Source: Mucilaginibacter kameinonensis (lineage in GTDB: Bacteria > Bacteroidota > Bacteroidia > Sphingobacteriales > Sphingobacteriaceae). Taken from it: a stretch of 64,000 bases of DNA. The stretch is taken from assembly GCF_003675385.1 (NCBI RefSeq), contig NZ_RCWZ01000005.1, forward strand, positions 496,001 through 560,000. Direction: 5' to 3'. This document shows, one piece after another, positions 46,595 through 54,876 of this stretch (position 1 is the first letter of the stretch; each line of letters begins with the position of its first letter). A model generated the notes under the pieces. That model had not been told where the DNA came from, made no database searches, and saw only the letters and a list, made by a program, of their open reading frames with translations. The position numbers and the translations under genes were made by a program.

Positions 46595-47686
46595 CTACTT
46601 AACCTGAGAATCCGTACTAAACTTTTCATTCCATACAATTTCCTGCTTCTTGCTTGATATCACTGTCCCCCTTTGCATCGAGTAATCTTTAACAAAGTTT
46701 ATCCCTTGCACGCTTTCAGCTTTAAAATTGCGGAGGAAATTAAAATCTAACGCCCGGAAACTAAAAGACTGCCACTGATAAGGATTTGAACCGCTGGTAT
46801 AATAAGTTCGTATTTCATTTGCCGCTTTATCCCGTTTATTGAAATGGATAACCTGGTAACCGGGGTTATTTTGGTTCCTGGTATCCAATCCAGGTGCTAT
46901 AGCCACATATGAAATTAACTTTCCATGATCAGAGATCAGTTCAGCATCGTTCATGTGGGTATGCCCTGCCAGTTGAAATTTTACGGTTGAAGCATATGTT
47001 TTAATGATACTTAGGTAAAGTTCTTTAATATTTGAATGCCAGAATGGCCCGTCGGCATAACGATCTGTTCCTGGTGGGATGTGGTAAACCATCCAGACCT
47101 TTTTATGCTTTTTACTATCCTCACGCAACGTTTTCTTTAACCAATCCAACTCTTTTATTGCCTCGCTATCCGGCCCGAATGCGAAAAGTAAGGTATTGAG
47201 TACGATGACAGACAGATCGCCTTTATCATAAGTATAATAGCCTCCTTTTTTAAAAGTGTTATAGATATGATTATTGTGGTCAATACGCGCCAGCAGTGAA
47301 TTATAAAATATGCGGTAAGTTGTGGTATCTGGTGTGTTATGCTGTGCGCAATCGTTATTCCCTAAAGCTGGCAAAATGACCGCGTTTTTATCAATTAGAT
47401 GAACATGATTTACCACATATTTGAAGGTTTTACCCATATCCGCTTCAGTATGATTGTCCCCGTGCGAAAGAAGGTCACCTGGCATAATAACGAAAGTATA
47501 TTTCCCTGATCCTGCATTTTTCGTCGCCGATTTAAAAAGCGCTGTATCGGTATCTACTTTATGATAAAACACATCCGGCTTTAAATTCAAATCAACGTGC
47601 ACGTCTGATAAAACCAATACAGAATCTGTTTGGGCTTGCGCGAACAAAGGAAACAACGCGAGAAGCAATAAGAGGAGCTTTTTCAT
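46595..47686 (-). CDS. secreted calcineurin-like metallophosphoesterase (acid sphingomyelinase-like)
   Basis: 363 residues, signal peptide ending at FAQAQ. Metal-binding motifs of the family are seen in order: SDVHVDLN near 28, MPGDLLSHGDNH near 70, LPALGNNDCAQH near 108, VYHIPPG, and AGHTHMND. The distance between motifs and the text LARIDHNNHIYNTFKKGGYY resemble acid sphingomyelinase-like phosphodiesterases. It would hydrolyse a phosphoester outside the cytoplasm. Sphingobacteria make sphingolipids, so a lipid substrate is possible but not shown. Confidence 0.83.
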   Translation of the reverse strand: MKKLLLLLLALFPLFAQAQTDSVLVLSDVHVDLNLKPDVFYHKVDTDTALFKSATKNAGSGKYTFVIMPGDLLSHGDNHTEADMGKTFKYVVNHVHLIDKNAVILPALGNNDCAQHNTPDTTTYRIFYNSLLARIDHNNHIYNTFKKGGYYTYDKGDLSVIVLNTLLFAFGPDSEAIKELDWLKKTLREDSKKHKKVWMVYHIPPGTDRYADGPFWHSNIKELYLSIIKTYASTVKFQLAGHTHMNDAELISDHGKLISYVAIAPGLDTRNQNNPGYQVIHFNKRDKAANEIRTYYTSGSNPYQWQSFSFRALDFNFLRNFKAESVQGINFVKDYSMQRGTVISSKKQEIVWNEKFSTDSQVK

Positions 47687-47788
47687 GGGCTAATTATAGG
47701 CGAGGTACATTACCAGCACTAAAATATTGATAATTATAAATTTATAATAAACATTTCTTCTTATTAATCTTTTGAGTATTGCAAACAA

Positions 47789-47821
47789 AAAAGCACTTAG
47801 ATTTTCGTCATAAGTGCTTTT
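47789..47821 (-). terminator. terminator of the small secreted protein gene
   Basis: AAAAGCACTTA (47789-47799) and TAAGTGCTTTT (47811-47821), 11-bp perfect stem. On the minus strand it runs into TTTTTTGTTT. It lies about 110 bases after the stop codon at 47930. Confidence 0.75.
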
Positions 47822-47929
47822 ATTTCCGTGCACTAAATATGCAGCTCTCGAACCATTTTATGAATGAATTGCAGCAATTAGTTGTTTTATGTACTTGAAA
47901 TGAAGATTGCGTGTTAGCCTGAATTTCTT

Positions 47930-48514
47930 TCAAACATGAAAGGCAAACATATACGCGTGTATTTCTAAATTTACATACTTGTACTTAGCAACCACCTTTG
48001 CGGGGGCATGCTTATAAAGTATTTTACCATCTCGTTCTACATATTCGCCCGATACAATTGGATATGCATACTTAGGCGCATACGATACGCCGTGGCTTTT
48101 TATAATCAGTTTGTCGTTAACCTTCAGGCTATTTAGCTGCTGTGGCTCATCGTCAAACCTAAGAATATAATCGTCACCATTAATCCTGGCCATTACCCCG
48201 AAACCTAATAATGAGCCTGGCGGAAGAGAAAGAGAAGTTACAACTGCCTCCATATTGGTATAATTTCTAATGTACCTCCTTATTTTAGCCGCACCGGCAT
48301 ACACTTTTTCACCTTCCGGAGATGCTTCCCATTTTTTGTACTTTATACCATCGGGGCTTGCTTCCCATTTTTTCAATGCAGCTTCCTTTTCAGCAGCAGA
48401 AAGCGGCTTTGAGGTTAACTTTTTAGAAGTGTCATTTTTAATTTCATGGTTTGCAAATACAAATCCGCTTACCACAACCAGCGGTAAGATCATCGCATAA
48501 ATTACTTTTTTCAT
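47930..48514 (-). CDS. small secreted protein with a tandem KKWEASPxG repeat
   Basis: 194 residues, signal peptide ending near VFANH. Residues about 49-72 hold two copies of a 12-residue unit (KKWEASPDGIKY, KKWEASPEGEKV). The remainder is a predicted beta-rich domain (VTSLSLPPGSLLGFGVMARI, VNDKLIIKSHGVSYAPKY) ending with an aromatic strand. I do not recognise the family. It is alone, between a metallophosphoesterase and the copper locus, with its own terminator. Confidence 0.65.
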   Translation of the reverse strand: MKKVIYAMILPLVVVSGFVFANHEIKNDTSKKLTSKPLSAAEKEAALKKWEASPDGIKYKKWEASPEGEKVYAGAAKIRRYIRNYTNMEAVVTSLSLPPGSLLGFGVMARINGDDYILRFDDEPQQLNSLKVNDKLIIKSHGVSYAPKYAYPIVSGEYVERDGKILYKHAPAKVVAKYKYVNLEIHAYMFAFHV

Positions 48515-48933
48515 TTCTTTTTAGGTTTAATTAACATCGATCTATCTACTGATAAATGAGGACCGTTTAAGACATCTTTTTATTTTTCATGTCCTCTTAA
48601 AGTCGGCGCAACAAAATTACTTTGATGTCATTCAGTACGAGGAATTTGGATTGTAAATAAAAATGTAAACTTTGTAAATAAAATATTGACATTATGCACC
48701 TTAGCCAAAATCCTTCCAGGGAAAGGCAACAGGAATGGCAAATGAACACCAAGAAAAAAAACAGCGGAAAGACAGAAGTAAATTAAAGGTTACCATCTTC
48801 ACCCAGGGTATAAACAGAAAGAGCCCCACCTTCGTGGAGCTCTTTGCCAGGGTGCGGCCCCGCCTGGGCTATATGATTTTTCTTAATCTTTAGTTTGTAC
48901 AAACAGTAATGTTAAGATAGGTGTTCCATAATT
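48515..48933. other. intergenic region before the copper locus, no gene seen
   Basis: 420 bases. Left part: promoter region of the small secreted protein. Right part: a terminator hairpin (48818-48845) and, next to it, a second GC-rich inverted repeat (about 48847-48868). A 30-codon frame at 48694-48786 has no supporting feature. Confidence 0.45.
48818..48845 (-). terminator. terminator of the multicopper oxidase operon
   Basis: AAAGAGCCCCAC (48818-48829), loop CTTC, GTGGAGCTCTTT (48834-48845): 12 pairs with one wobble. On the minus strand it continues CTGTTTATA. It lies about 90 bases past the oxidase stop codon and could act in both directions. Confidence 0.7.
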
Positions 48934-51126
48934 TTAATAAGTTAGTGTTATTCCTGCCCCCAGCCCCATATCACTATCATAGTGACTTGACACAGAGAAG
49001 TTTTTATTGACAATATAACGTAAGCCGCCGCTGTATTCTTTATCGGTATTGCCTACAACCGAGAATCTCAAACGGCTTGTTAAAGCGATATCATCGCGCC
49101 CCAACTGGAACCTTAGTTTACCATTTCCGTCGATACGGGCGTCGGCCACGAAAAGAAGCGGCAAGGTATAAGCCAAACCAGCAACTACAGTATGACGATT
49201 GTTCTTATTGCTAACCTGACCGAACAGGTTCTTCTCTTGCTCATTAGTTTTCTTATAGTGGTAATCAAATCCGGCATAACCGTACAGCCATTGCATCCGG
49301 CCAAAGTAACGACCGAGCATCGTCTCGCTTTCGTAGCCCTTATTGTCGTTTATGCCCAGGTGCCACATGGTCGAAAACTTCCAGCGTGTGTTGGCTAAAG
49401 CCGCATTGCCGTCGCTGCCGTTGGTTTCTAAACCAAGTTTGGCAGCCGCGTAGAATTTTCTATCGTCCGCCGCTACTTTTTTGAAGCCAGCCACCGGATC
49501 GGGCACCTCGGGGTTGGCAGGTGAATTTTCGTAGCTAAAAATACGGCCCATGCCGCTCATCATGTGGTAAAGAATATGGCAATGGAAAAACCAGTCTCCG
49601 CTTTCGGTAGCCCTGAACTCGATGGTGTCCCTTTCCATCGGCATGATGTCTAATGTGTTTTTTAAAGGTGAATATTCGCCCTGCCCATTCAATACCCGGA
49701 AATAATGGCCGTGCAAGTGCATGGGATGTCGCATCATCGTATTGTTGTAAAGAATGATGCGCACATTTTCGCCCTGTTTGATCAATATCTTGTCCGACTC
49801 GGAAACCGTTTTGTTATTGATCGTCCATACATAACGGTTCATGTTTCCGGTGAGCTCGAAGTTGAGCGTTTTGGTCGACCCTTCCGGCAAGGTGGTTGGG
49901 TGAATGGATTTCAGCATCCCGTAGTTCAGCGTTACCGGTGGTTCTCCCTGTCCGATCTCGGGGTACATGACCGTGTTCATATCCATCACCTGGTTGGTCA
50001 TTTTCATTCCTTCCATTTCCTTCATATTGCCCTGCATATCCATCATGCCGTTCATCATGTTCATGCCGTCAAAATATTTTAGTTTGGGCAGCTTTAAGGC
50101 AGGATGCTTAGTGCCGCTGCCCAGCCATAGTGACGTGTATTTTGTCCGGTCTTCGGGGGTAGCCAAAAATTCATAGCTGCCGTTTTTGGGTATCTTCACT
50201 TCTACATCGTAGGTTTCGGCCACACCCACAATCATCCGGTCAACTTCCACAGGCTGCACATCTTCACCATCGTTGGCAACTACTTTGAGTTTGCCGCCTG
50301 CCCAGCCGAGCCAGAAATAAGTTGAAGAACTGCCGTTGATAATACGCAGTCTTACATTTTCGCCGGCCTTGAATTGCGGTGCTGAATCCCCTACCTTACC
50401 ATTACTGAAAAAACGATCGTAATAAACATCGCTGACATCCATCGCGGTCATCCGTTTCCATTCGTTGGTGAGTTTTGTTTTCAAATGACCTGTTTGGATG
50501 GCTTGCAGGTAATCCTGTGTGCTGCCTTTTCGGATGGCATACCAATCAGAAGCATTGTGTAACCTGCGCTGTACCTGTTCCGGGTTATCATCCGTCCAGT
50601 CACTCAGCAATAAGGTATATTCTTTTATCGGAGCCCTTTGTTTTTCGTGGATAATAAAAGCACCGTACAGCCCGCTTTGTTCCTGCGTCATAGTATGCGA
50701 ATGATACCAATAAGTACCATGTTGTACCAGCGGAAATCTGAAGAGATGGGTCTGCCCGGCTTCGATAGGAGTTGTTGTCAGATACGAAACGCCATCATAA
50801 CGATTAGGTAGGATCAGTCCGTGCCAGTGAATGGAGGTTTCCATCATCATTTCATTGTGCACGTAGATTTCTGCAGTATCACCCTCGGTAAATTCCAGTT
50901 TTGGCGCGGGAATACTACCGTTGATAGCCATTGCCGGCCGGCTTTTCCCGGTGTAATTGACGGTGGTATCATTAATATACAAATGATAGATCACCCGCTT
51001 TCCAATCCTGGTATAAAGCGGCAGATGCTTGTCCTTTGTATTATGCTTCATGCCCATCATGGCGTGCTGGGCCGAAGCTGCCTGAACAAGTAAAAACAGG
51101 CAAATCAATAAATTAAACTTCTTCAT
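48934..51126 (-). CDS. multicopper oxidase fused to a CopB-like outer-membrane barrel
   Basis: 730 residues, signal peptide ending at ASAQ. Residues about 50-560 are a three-cupredoxin CopA-type oxidase: IHWHGLIL, WYHSHT, MRHPMHLHGHYF and HCHILYHMMSGM give the type 1, 2 and 3 copper ligands. A Met-rich stretch (about 350-385, DGMNMMNGMMDMQGNMKEME) probably binds Cu(I). From about 575 on, the text changes to alternating aromatic strands (KFYAAAKLGLETNG, WLYGYAGFDYHYKK, SVSSHYDSDMGLGAGITLTY) like a CopB barrel. So CopA and CopB functions appear joined. It should oxidise Cu(I) in the periplasm or at the outer membrane and give copper tolerance. Confidence 0.88.
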   Translation of the reverse strand: MKKFNLLICLFLLVQAASAQHAMMGMKHNTKDKHLPLYTRIGKRVIYHLYINDTTVNYTGKSRPAMAINGSIPAPKLEFTEGDTAEIYVHNEMMMETSIHWHGLILPNRYDGVSYLTTTPIEAGQTHLFRFPLVQHGTYWYHSHTMTQEQSGLYGAFIIHEKQRAPIKEYTLLLSDWTDDNPEQVQRRLHNASDWYAIRKGSTQDYLQAIQTGHLKTKLTNEWKRMTAMDVSDVYYDRFFSNGKVGDSAPQFKAGENVRLRIINGSSSTYFWLGWAGGKLKVVANDGEDVQPVEVDRMIVGVAETYDVEVKIPKNGSYEFLATPEDRTKYTSLWLGSGTKHPALKLPKLKYFDGMNMMNGMMDMQGNMKEMEGMKMTNQVMDMNTVMYPEIGQGEPPVTLNYGMLKSIHPTTLPEGSTKTLNFELTGNMNRYVWTINNKTVSESDKILIKQGENVRIILYNNTMMRHPMHLHGHYFRVLNGQGEYSPLKNTLDIMPMERDTIEFRATESGDWFFHCHILYHMMSGMGRIFSYENSPANPEVPDPVAGFKKVAADDRKFYAAAKLGLETNGSDGNAALANTRWKFSTMWHLGINDNKGYESETMLGRYFGRMQWLYGYAGFDYHYKKTNEQEKNLFGQVSNKNNRHTVVAGLAYTLPLLFVADARIDGNGKLRFQLGRDDIALTSRLRFSVVGNTDKEYSGGLRYIVNKNFSVSSHYDSDMGLGAGITLTY

Positions 51127-51136
51127 CGTAGTAGGA

Positions 51137-51160
51137 ACGCCGGGGCTCGCACCCCGGTGT
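51137..51160. repeat. GC-rich hairpin between DUF3347 and the oxidase
   Basis: ACGCCGGGG (51137-51145) pairs with CCCCGGTGT (51152-51160) with one wobble. On the minus strand it lies in the message 11 bases before the oxidase start codon. There is no T-run, so processing, stability or translation control is more likely than termination. Confidence 0.6.
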
Positions 51161-51167
51161 TTTGCAT

Positions 51168-51650
51168 TTATTTAGTGGCTGGTAAAGTTTCTTTTACCTC
51201 GCCGCAGGTTAACATTTGATTGCCATAGTAAGGATTTTTGATAGCGGAAGATTCGCTTAGCCAGTACGACTTTTTCATCGGGCAATAGTCGCGGTAAACC
51301 GGGGCGCTGTTAAACTTACCGGCCTTGACCTGCGCGTACATGTTTTCCGAAAGGTTCGCAAAATGTTCGCGTTGATGGGCAATATCATTGCTTTCGCCAA
51401 TATGACGCGCATCAAACAATAATTTGTCTTTTTGAGCTTCGGTCAGTTGATCCGCAGGAACGGCACTTACTGCAGTTTGAAATTCTTTAGCCTTGGCATT
51501 AGCTGTGGTTGCATTACCGCTGATCAATGCATTTTTCACACCGTAATAGGCAGTCAGTACAGCATCTTTTGATGAATTGGTTTGCGCTTTTACCTGTGAT
51601 ACGAATAATAACATCATAACGGCGCATGCGAAAATTTGAAAACTTTTCAT
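51168..51650 (-). CDS. DUF3347 periplasmic copper-site protein
   Basis: 160 residues, signal peptide ending at VKAQ. The N-terminal 90 residues are helical (KDAVLTAYYGVKNALISGN, QREHFANLSENMYAQVKAG). The C-terminus has the DUF3347 signature YCPMKKSYWLSESSAIKNPYYG followed by MLTCGEV. Cys and Met in YCPM and LTCG could bind copper. It lies just upstream of the multicopper oxidase on the same strand, as in other Bacteroidota copper loci, and may donate or accept Cu. Confidence 0.88.
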   Translation of the reverse strand: MKSFQIFACAVMMLLFVSQVKAQTNSSKDAVLTAYYGVKNALISGNATTANAKAKEFQTAVSAVPADQLTEAQKDKLLFDARHIGESNDIAHQREHFANLSENMYAQVKAGKFNSAPVYRDYCPMKKSYWLSESSAIKNPYYGNQMLTCGEVKETLPATK

Positions 51651-51678
51651 TTTTTAGTTTTTATTAGAATAAATGATG

Positions 51679-51768
51679 CGTTCCTGCTATGCAGGAAACG
51701 ATTGGATTAAAGAAGCTTCAGTATTGGCTGCAACCCGTAAGGTTGCAGGTTTCCTCAGGCCTGAAGAA
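51679..51768. repeat. three hairpins between HYC_CC_PP and DUF3347
   Basis: CGTTCCTGC (51679-51687)/GCAGGAAACG (51691-51700) with one bulge; CTGCAACC (51728-51735)/GGTTGCAG (51741-51748), perfect with a 5-base loop; and the near palindrome TTCCTCAGG-CCTGAAGAA (51751-51768). They fill the 130-base intercistronic space of the copper operon. The middle one resembles a REP-type unit. Confidence 0.6.
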
Positions 51769-51782
51769 AGGATAAAAGAAGA

Positions 51783-52181
51783 TCAGATACGAAAATTGCA
51801 GTTACGTAGAAATACAGGTATGCCTGATGGAGCAGGTGGTGCCTTACTTACCGGATACTGAATGGTAAGCGGCACATAAATGTAATCTACAGATACATAA
51901 GGCAATACTACAGGGAGCGCATCTCCTGTTGCAAACGTAAGCTGACTGTAAGTAATAGAGCCGCTTTTCTCGGATTTAAGCTTTTGATGTTGATCCGTAC
52001 AACATTTCCCGGTTGCTTTTGCCTTGCGATCCATTCCGCAGATATGGCATTTATCAGTGTGACTATGCCATAGCGATACCTTTACCAATCTGCCCATGCA
52101 GTACTGGTAATGCAGCGTAGCCCCGGAAGAAACTCCCAGGTACAACACCATTAAGAAGGTTACGAACAGCTTTTTTACCAC
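51783..52181 (-). CDS. HYC_CC_PP family small exported metal-site protein
   Basis: 132 residues. The N-terminus has a hydrophobic signal (LFVTFLMVLYLGVSSGATL). The three name-giving motifs are present: HYQYC near residue 24, GKCCTD near 58, and KAPPAPSG near 118, plus a CHICG pair. Cys and His spacing suggests metal binding. In this phylum the family is often found beside copper and other metal-resistance genes (family knowledge). It is the first gene of the minus-strand copper operon. Confidence 0.82.
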   Translation of the reverse strand: MVKKLFVTFLMVLYLGVSSGATLHYQYCMGRLVKVSLWHSHTDKCHICGMDRKAKATGKCCTDQHQKLKSEKSGSITYSQLTFATGDALPVVLPYVSVDYIYVPLTIQYPVSKAPPAPSGIPVFLRNCNFRI

Positions 52182-52560
52182 AATACAAATATTGCTAATT
52201 TAACGGACAAGGGATTTATAATATTATCACTTCTTTTTATGTTTTTTACAGATTAAACCTGTCCTTAATCTCAATTTTTTGGCGATCTGCCTTTGGAACA
52301 AAATGGGGCGAGCCGGTAAACATTCTTCCCTTTTTTCGAATAGACAATGTATTTCATATTGAAAATAGCGTCTGCTTTTTCATGGTGCGAATAAGCTCTC
52401 GTACTTACAGCGGCGTCATAATTAACGTAAATTATGATGCAATCCAGTTACGTATTTATTTACATGGAGACACCAGGTTCAATAAAAAACTATGTAAATC
52501 CAGTAAAGATAAATAACAGCCACGGTGCTGCAGGGGATCCTGACCCGCGTGTGTAAGACG
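52182..52560. other. intergenic region between the copper operon and tRNA-Met, no gene seen
   Basis: About 380 AT-rich bases. It must contain the copper-operon promoter and any metal-responsive operator, but I see no convincing boxes or palindromes. No ORF with a recognisable product. Confidence 0.4.
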
Positions 52561-52596
52561 AAAAAACCCGCTCTACATACGTAAAAAGCGGGTTTT
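52561..52596 (-). terminator. terminator of tRNA-Met
   Basis: AAAACCCGCT (52563-52572) and AGCGGGTTTT (52587-52596), 10-bp stem with a 14-base loop. The minus strand then runs into TTTTTT. It lies 9 bases after the tRNA 3' end. Confidence 0.85.
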
Positions 52597-52604
52597 ATAC
52601 CCTG

Positions 52605-52678
52605 TGCGCCCACCTGGGCTCGAACCAGGGACCAAAAGATTATGAGTCTTCTACTCTAACCGACTGAGCTATAGGCGC
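52605..52678 (-). tRNA. tRNA-Met, anticodon CAT
   Basis: Complete cloverleaf of 74 bases on the minus strand: acceptor GCGCCTA with TGGGCGC, D-stem GCTC/GAGT, anticodon stem GAAGA/TCTTT with loop CTCATAA, variable loop TGGTC, T-stem CCTGG/CCAGG with loop TTCGAGC, discriminator A. The anticodon is CAT. The loose anticodon stem, without three G-C pairs, argues against an initiator; elongator Met or lysidine-modified Ile cannot be separated with certainty here. Confidence 0.93.
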
Positions 52679-52743
52679 GGTTATTTTGTTTTTGTTTGCG
52701 GGTGCAATTTTACATATTTGCGGCCATATCTCAAACTCTTTTT

Positions 52744-53376
52744 ATGGAAAATATTAAAAATATCATCTTCGATTATGGTAACGTTATATTCAGTCTTAGC
52801 TTCGCCAATGTACAACAAGCATGGAATCAGTTAGGTATCGCCAACCCCGAAACTTTTTTTGGTCACAAAACCCAGGATGAAATTTTTGATAAATTTGATC
52901 GCGGCGAAGTTACAGCTGCCCAATTCAGGGAGTACGTAAGAGAAAAAACCAGCAACCCTTCGCTTACCGATGCGCAAATTGATGCCGCATGGAACAGTAT
53001 TTTAGTTGGAATTGCTGAAGGCAACCACGATTTGCTGTTAAAGTTGAAAGATAAGTACCGCACCTTTTTGCTCAGCAATATCAATGCTATCCATTTTGAT
53101 TATATCATGAACTATCTTAAAACCGATTTTGGCTTTGATGGTAACGATCACCTGTTTGAAAAAACATACTACTCGCACCTTACAGGTAAGCGCAAACCAG
53201 AGCAGGCTATTTTTGAGCAAGTATTAAAAGAGAATAATTTAAAGCCTGAGGAAACTTTATTCATTGACGATAGTCCGCAACACCTCGAGGCTGCCAAAAA
53301 ACTGGGCATTCAAACCTTTTTAATGACGGCGCCGGATACTATACAGCTATTTGCAAAAAGGGAGCACTTAATTTAA
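52744..53376 (+). CDS. HAD-family phosphatase (YihX-like)
   Basis: About 210 residues from the ATG at 52744 (MENIKNIIFDYGNV). A TTG at 52696 would add an unconserved tail. Motif I is FDYGNVIF with the nucleophilic Asp; the second acidic residue of the usual DxD is Gly, as in YihX-type sugar phosphatases. Motif II lies in TFLLSNINAIHF, Lys in LTGKRKPEQAIF, and motif IV in LFIDDSPQHLEAA. Cytosolic; a sugar phosphate such as glucose-1-phosphate is a reasonable guess. Confidence 0.87.
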   Translation: MENIKNIIFDYGNVIFSLSFANVQQAWNQLGIANPETFFGHKTQDEIFDKFDRGEVTAAQFREYVREKTSNPSLTDAQIDAAWNSILVGIAEGNHDLLLKLKDKYRTFLLSNINAIHFDYIMNYLKTDFGFDGNDHLFEKTYYSHLTGKRKPEQAIFEQVLKENNLKPEETLFIDDSPQHLEAAKKLGIQTFLMTAPDTIQLFAKREHLI

Positions 53377-53406
53377 TAAACGCTCCCTTTTACTGGTCTC
53401 TATAAA

Positions 53407-54609
53407 TTAAGCGCTTCGGCGTTTTCTTTCTTTAGCTATTAAGCTAAGTTCTCGGCTCATTTGTCCGGCTATAGCCGTATTTTCCTGTGCCCGGCGGAAC
53501 AAATATGGCAACACAGCCTTAACCGGTCCGTATGGCACGTATTTAGCTACATTATAATCTGCGTCAGCCAGGTTAAAGCTGAGGTTATCGCTCATGCCCA
53601 GCAATTGCGAAAAATAAACATGCGGATGCTTATGATCAATGCCTTTGTTGTCCAGCAGCTCGGCCAGCAAACGACAGCTTTCTTCGTTATGTGTACCTGC
53701 AATAAAAGCGATCTGTTCAATATGGCTGGTGCAGTAATCAAGTGCCGAATCATAATCCAGGTCGGCAGATTTCTTATCAGGTTGAATTGGCGAAGGGTAT
53801 CCTTTTTCCTCAGCACGTTTACGCTCTTTTTCCATATAGGCACCGCGCACAATCTTCGCACCCAGTATAAATCCTTCACTTTGAGCTATGGCATGGTCAT
53901 TTAACATTGAAGCCAACTTATCATGCCTGTACATTTGATAGGTATTATATACTATAGGCTTTTGCTTATTAAACTGCGTCATCATGGTAAGCGCCAAAAG
54001 ATCGATGGTGTCCTGGATCCAGCTTTCTTCGGCATCTATCATTACAGGCACATTGTTTTTAAAGGCTTTGTCGCAAATGGCCAACACTCGGGCTTGTACC
54101 CTTCTCCACTCCTCTTCCTCTGTGTCGTTTAATTTAAGACGAGCATCTAATTTTTCAAGCAGACCAAAACGGCCTACCCCCGTTATTTTAAATACAGTTA
54201 GTGGGATGGCTTTATCTTTAGCAGCACGCTCAATGGTACGGATGATCTCATCACGGGTACTGTCAAATACAGTTTCTTCTTCCTCTCCCTCTACCGAATA
54301 ATCTAAAATAGTACCTACCCGGCCGCTGTAAAGGTTTTTAATGGTATTGTCACATTCGGCAATGGTTTCGCCGCCGCAAAAGTGCTTAAATATCGTAGCT
54401 TTGATAATGCTTTTTATCGGTAAACCAATCTTCATGGCAAAATTGGTGACTGGAGGGCCTATCTTTACTAAAAAGTTGATATTGATCATCCTGAACAGCC
54501 AGTAAGCCCGGTTCAGATCGGTATTGGATGAATGGCGAAATGCTATTTCTGTATTTTCGAATGAGGGCGTATTTTGCCCTTGATTATTGTTAGTTTCAAA
54601 AGAGGTCAT
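53407..54609 (-). CDS. proline dehydrogenase
   Basis: About 400 residues from the ATG at 54609; a longer frame to 54636 needs a non-ATG start. The FAD-binding barrel of the PutA/PRODH family is clear: VPVMIDAEESWIQD, VYNTYQMYRHD, AKIVRGAYMEKERKRA, IAGTHNEES, and the substrate-binding YLFRRAQENTAI near the C-terminus. It oxidises proline to pyrroline-5-carboxylate and feeds electrons to quinones. It is divergent from the S4/aroB operon across a 58-base gap. Just before its ATG is TAATTTTGC, a good -7 box, so the mRNA leader is very short. Confidence 0.92.
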   Translation of the reverse strand: MTSFETNNNQGQNTPSFENTEIAFRHSSNTDLNRAYWLFRMININFLVKIGPPVTNFAMKIGLPIKSIIKATIFKHFCGGETIAECDNTIKNLYSGRVGTILDYSVEGEEEETVFDSTRDEIIRTIERAAKDKAIPLTVFKITGVGRFGLLEKLDARLKLNDTEEEEWRRVQARVLAICDKAFKNNVPVMIDAEESWIQDTIDLLALTMMTQFNKQKPIVYNTYQMYRHDKLASMLNDHAIAQSEGFILGAKIVRGAYMEKERKRAEEKGYPSPIQPDKKSADLDYDSALDYCTSHIEQIAFIAGTHNEESCRLLAELLDNKGIDHKHPHVYFSQLLGMSDNLSFNLADADYNVAKYVPYGPVKAVLPYLFRRAQENTAIAGQMSRELSLIAKERKRRSA

Positions 54610-54667
54610 CTGCAAAATTATAAAATGATAACTCATAATTGCATGAATAGTTTATTTTTGCCATCCC

Positions 54668-54874
54668 ATGATCGAATTTAAGTTAGAAGGGGACTTTATC
54701 CCAATGATCCAGCTACTCAAAGCTGTGAACTTAGTACAAACCGGCGGCGAGGCACAAATAGTTGTAACTGAGGGTCTCGTGAAGTATAACGGCACGATTG
54801 ACTACCGCAAACGCCTTAAAGTAAAAAGAGGTGACACGGTGGAGTTCGATGGGAATAAAATTATAGTAATATAA
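54668..54874 (+). CDS. S4-domain RNA-binding protein (YbcJ-like)
   Basis: 68 residues, almost only an S4 fold: FIPMIQLLKAVNLVQTGGEA, VTEGLVKYNGTIDYRKRLKVK, GDTVEFDGNKIIV. Such small S4 proteins bind structured RNA, perhaps rRNA or tRNA. A TATTTTTG box (54653-54660) lies 7 bases before the ATG. The stop is 2 bases before aroB, so the two genes are co-transcribed. Confidence 0.88.
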   Translation: MIEFKLEGDFIPMIQLLKAVNLVQTGGEAQIVVTEGLVKYNGTIDYRKRLKVKRGDTVEFDGNKIIVI

Positions 54875-54876
54875 TA

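Noticed and set aside
48694..48786. 30-codon plus-strand ORF
   Set aside because: Short, Lys/Gln-rich, no ribosome-binding or coupling evidence, no known family.
51673..51861. 62-codon plus-strand ORF
   Set aside because: It reads through the hairpins of the copper operon and the opposite strand of the HYC_CC_PP gene.
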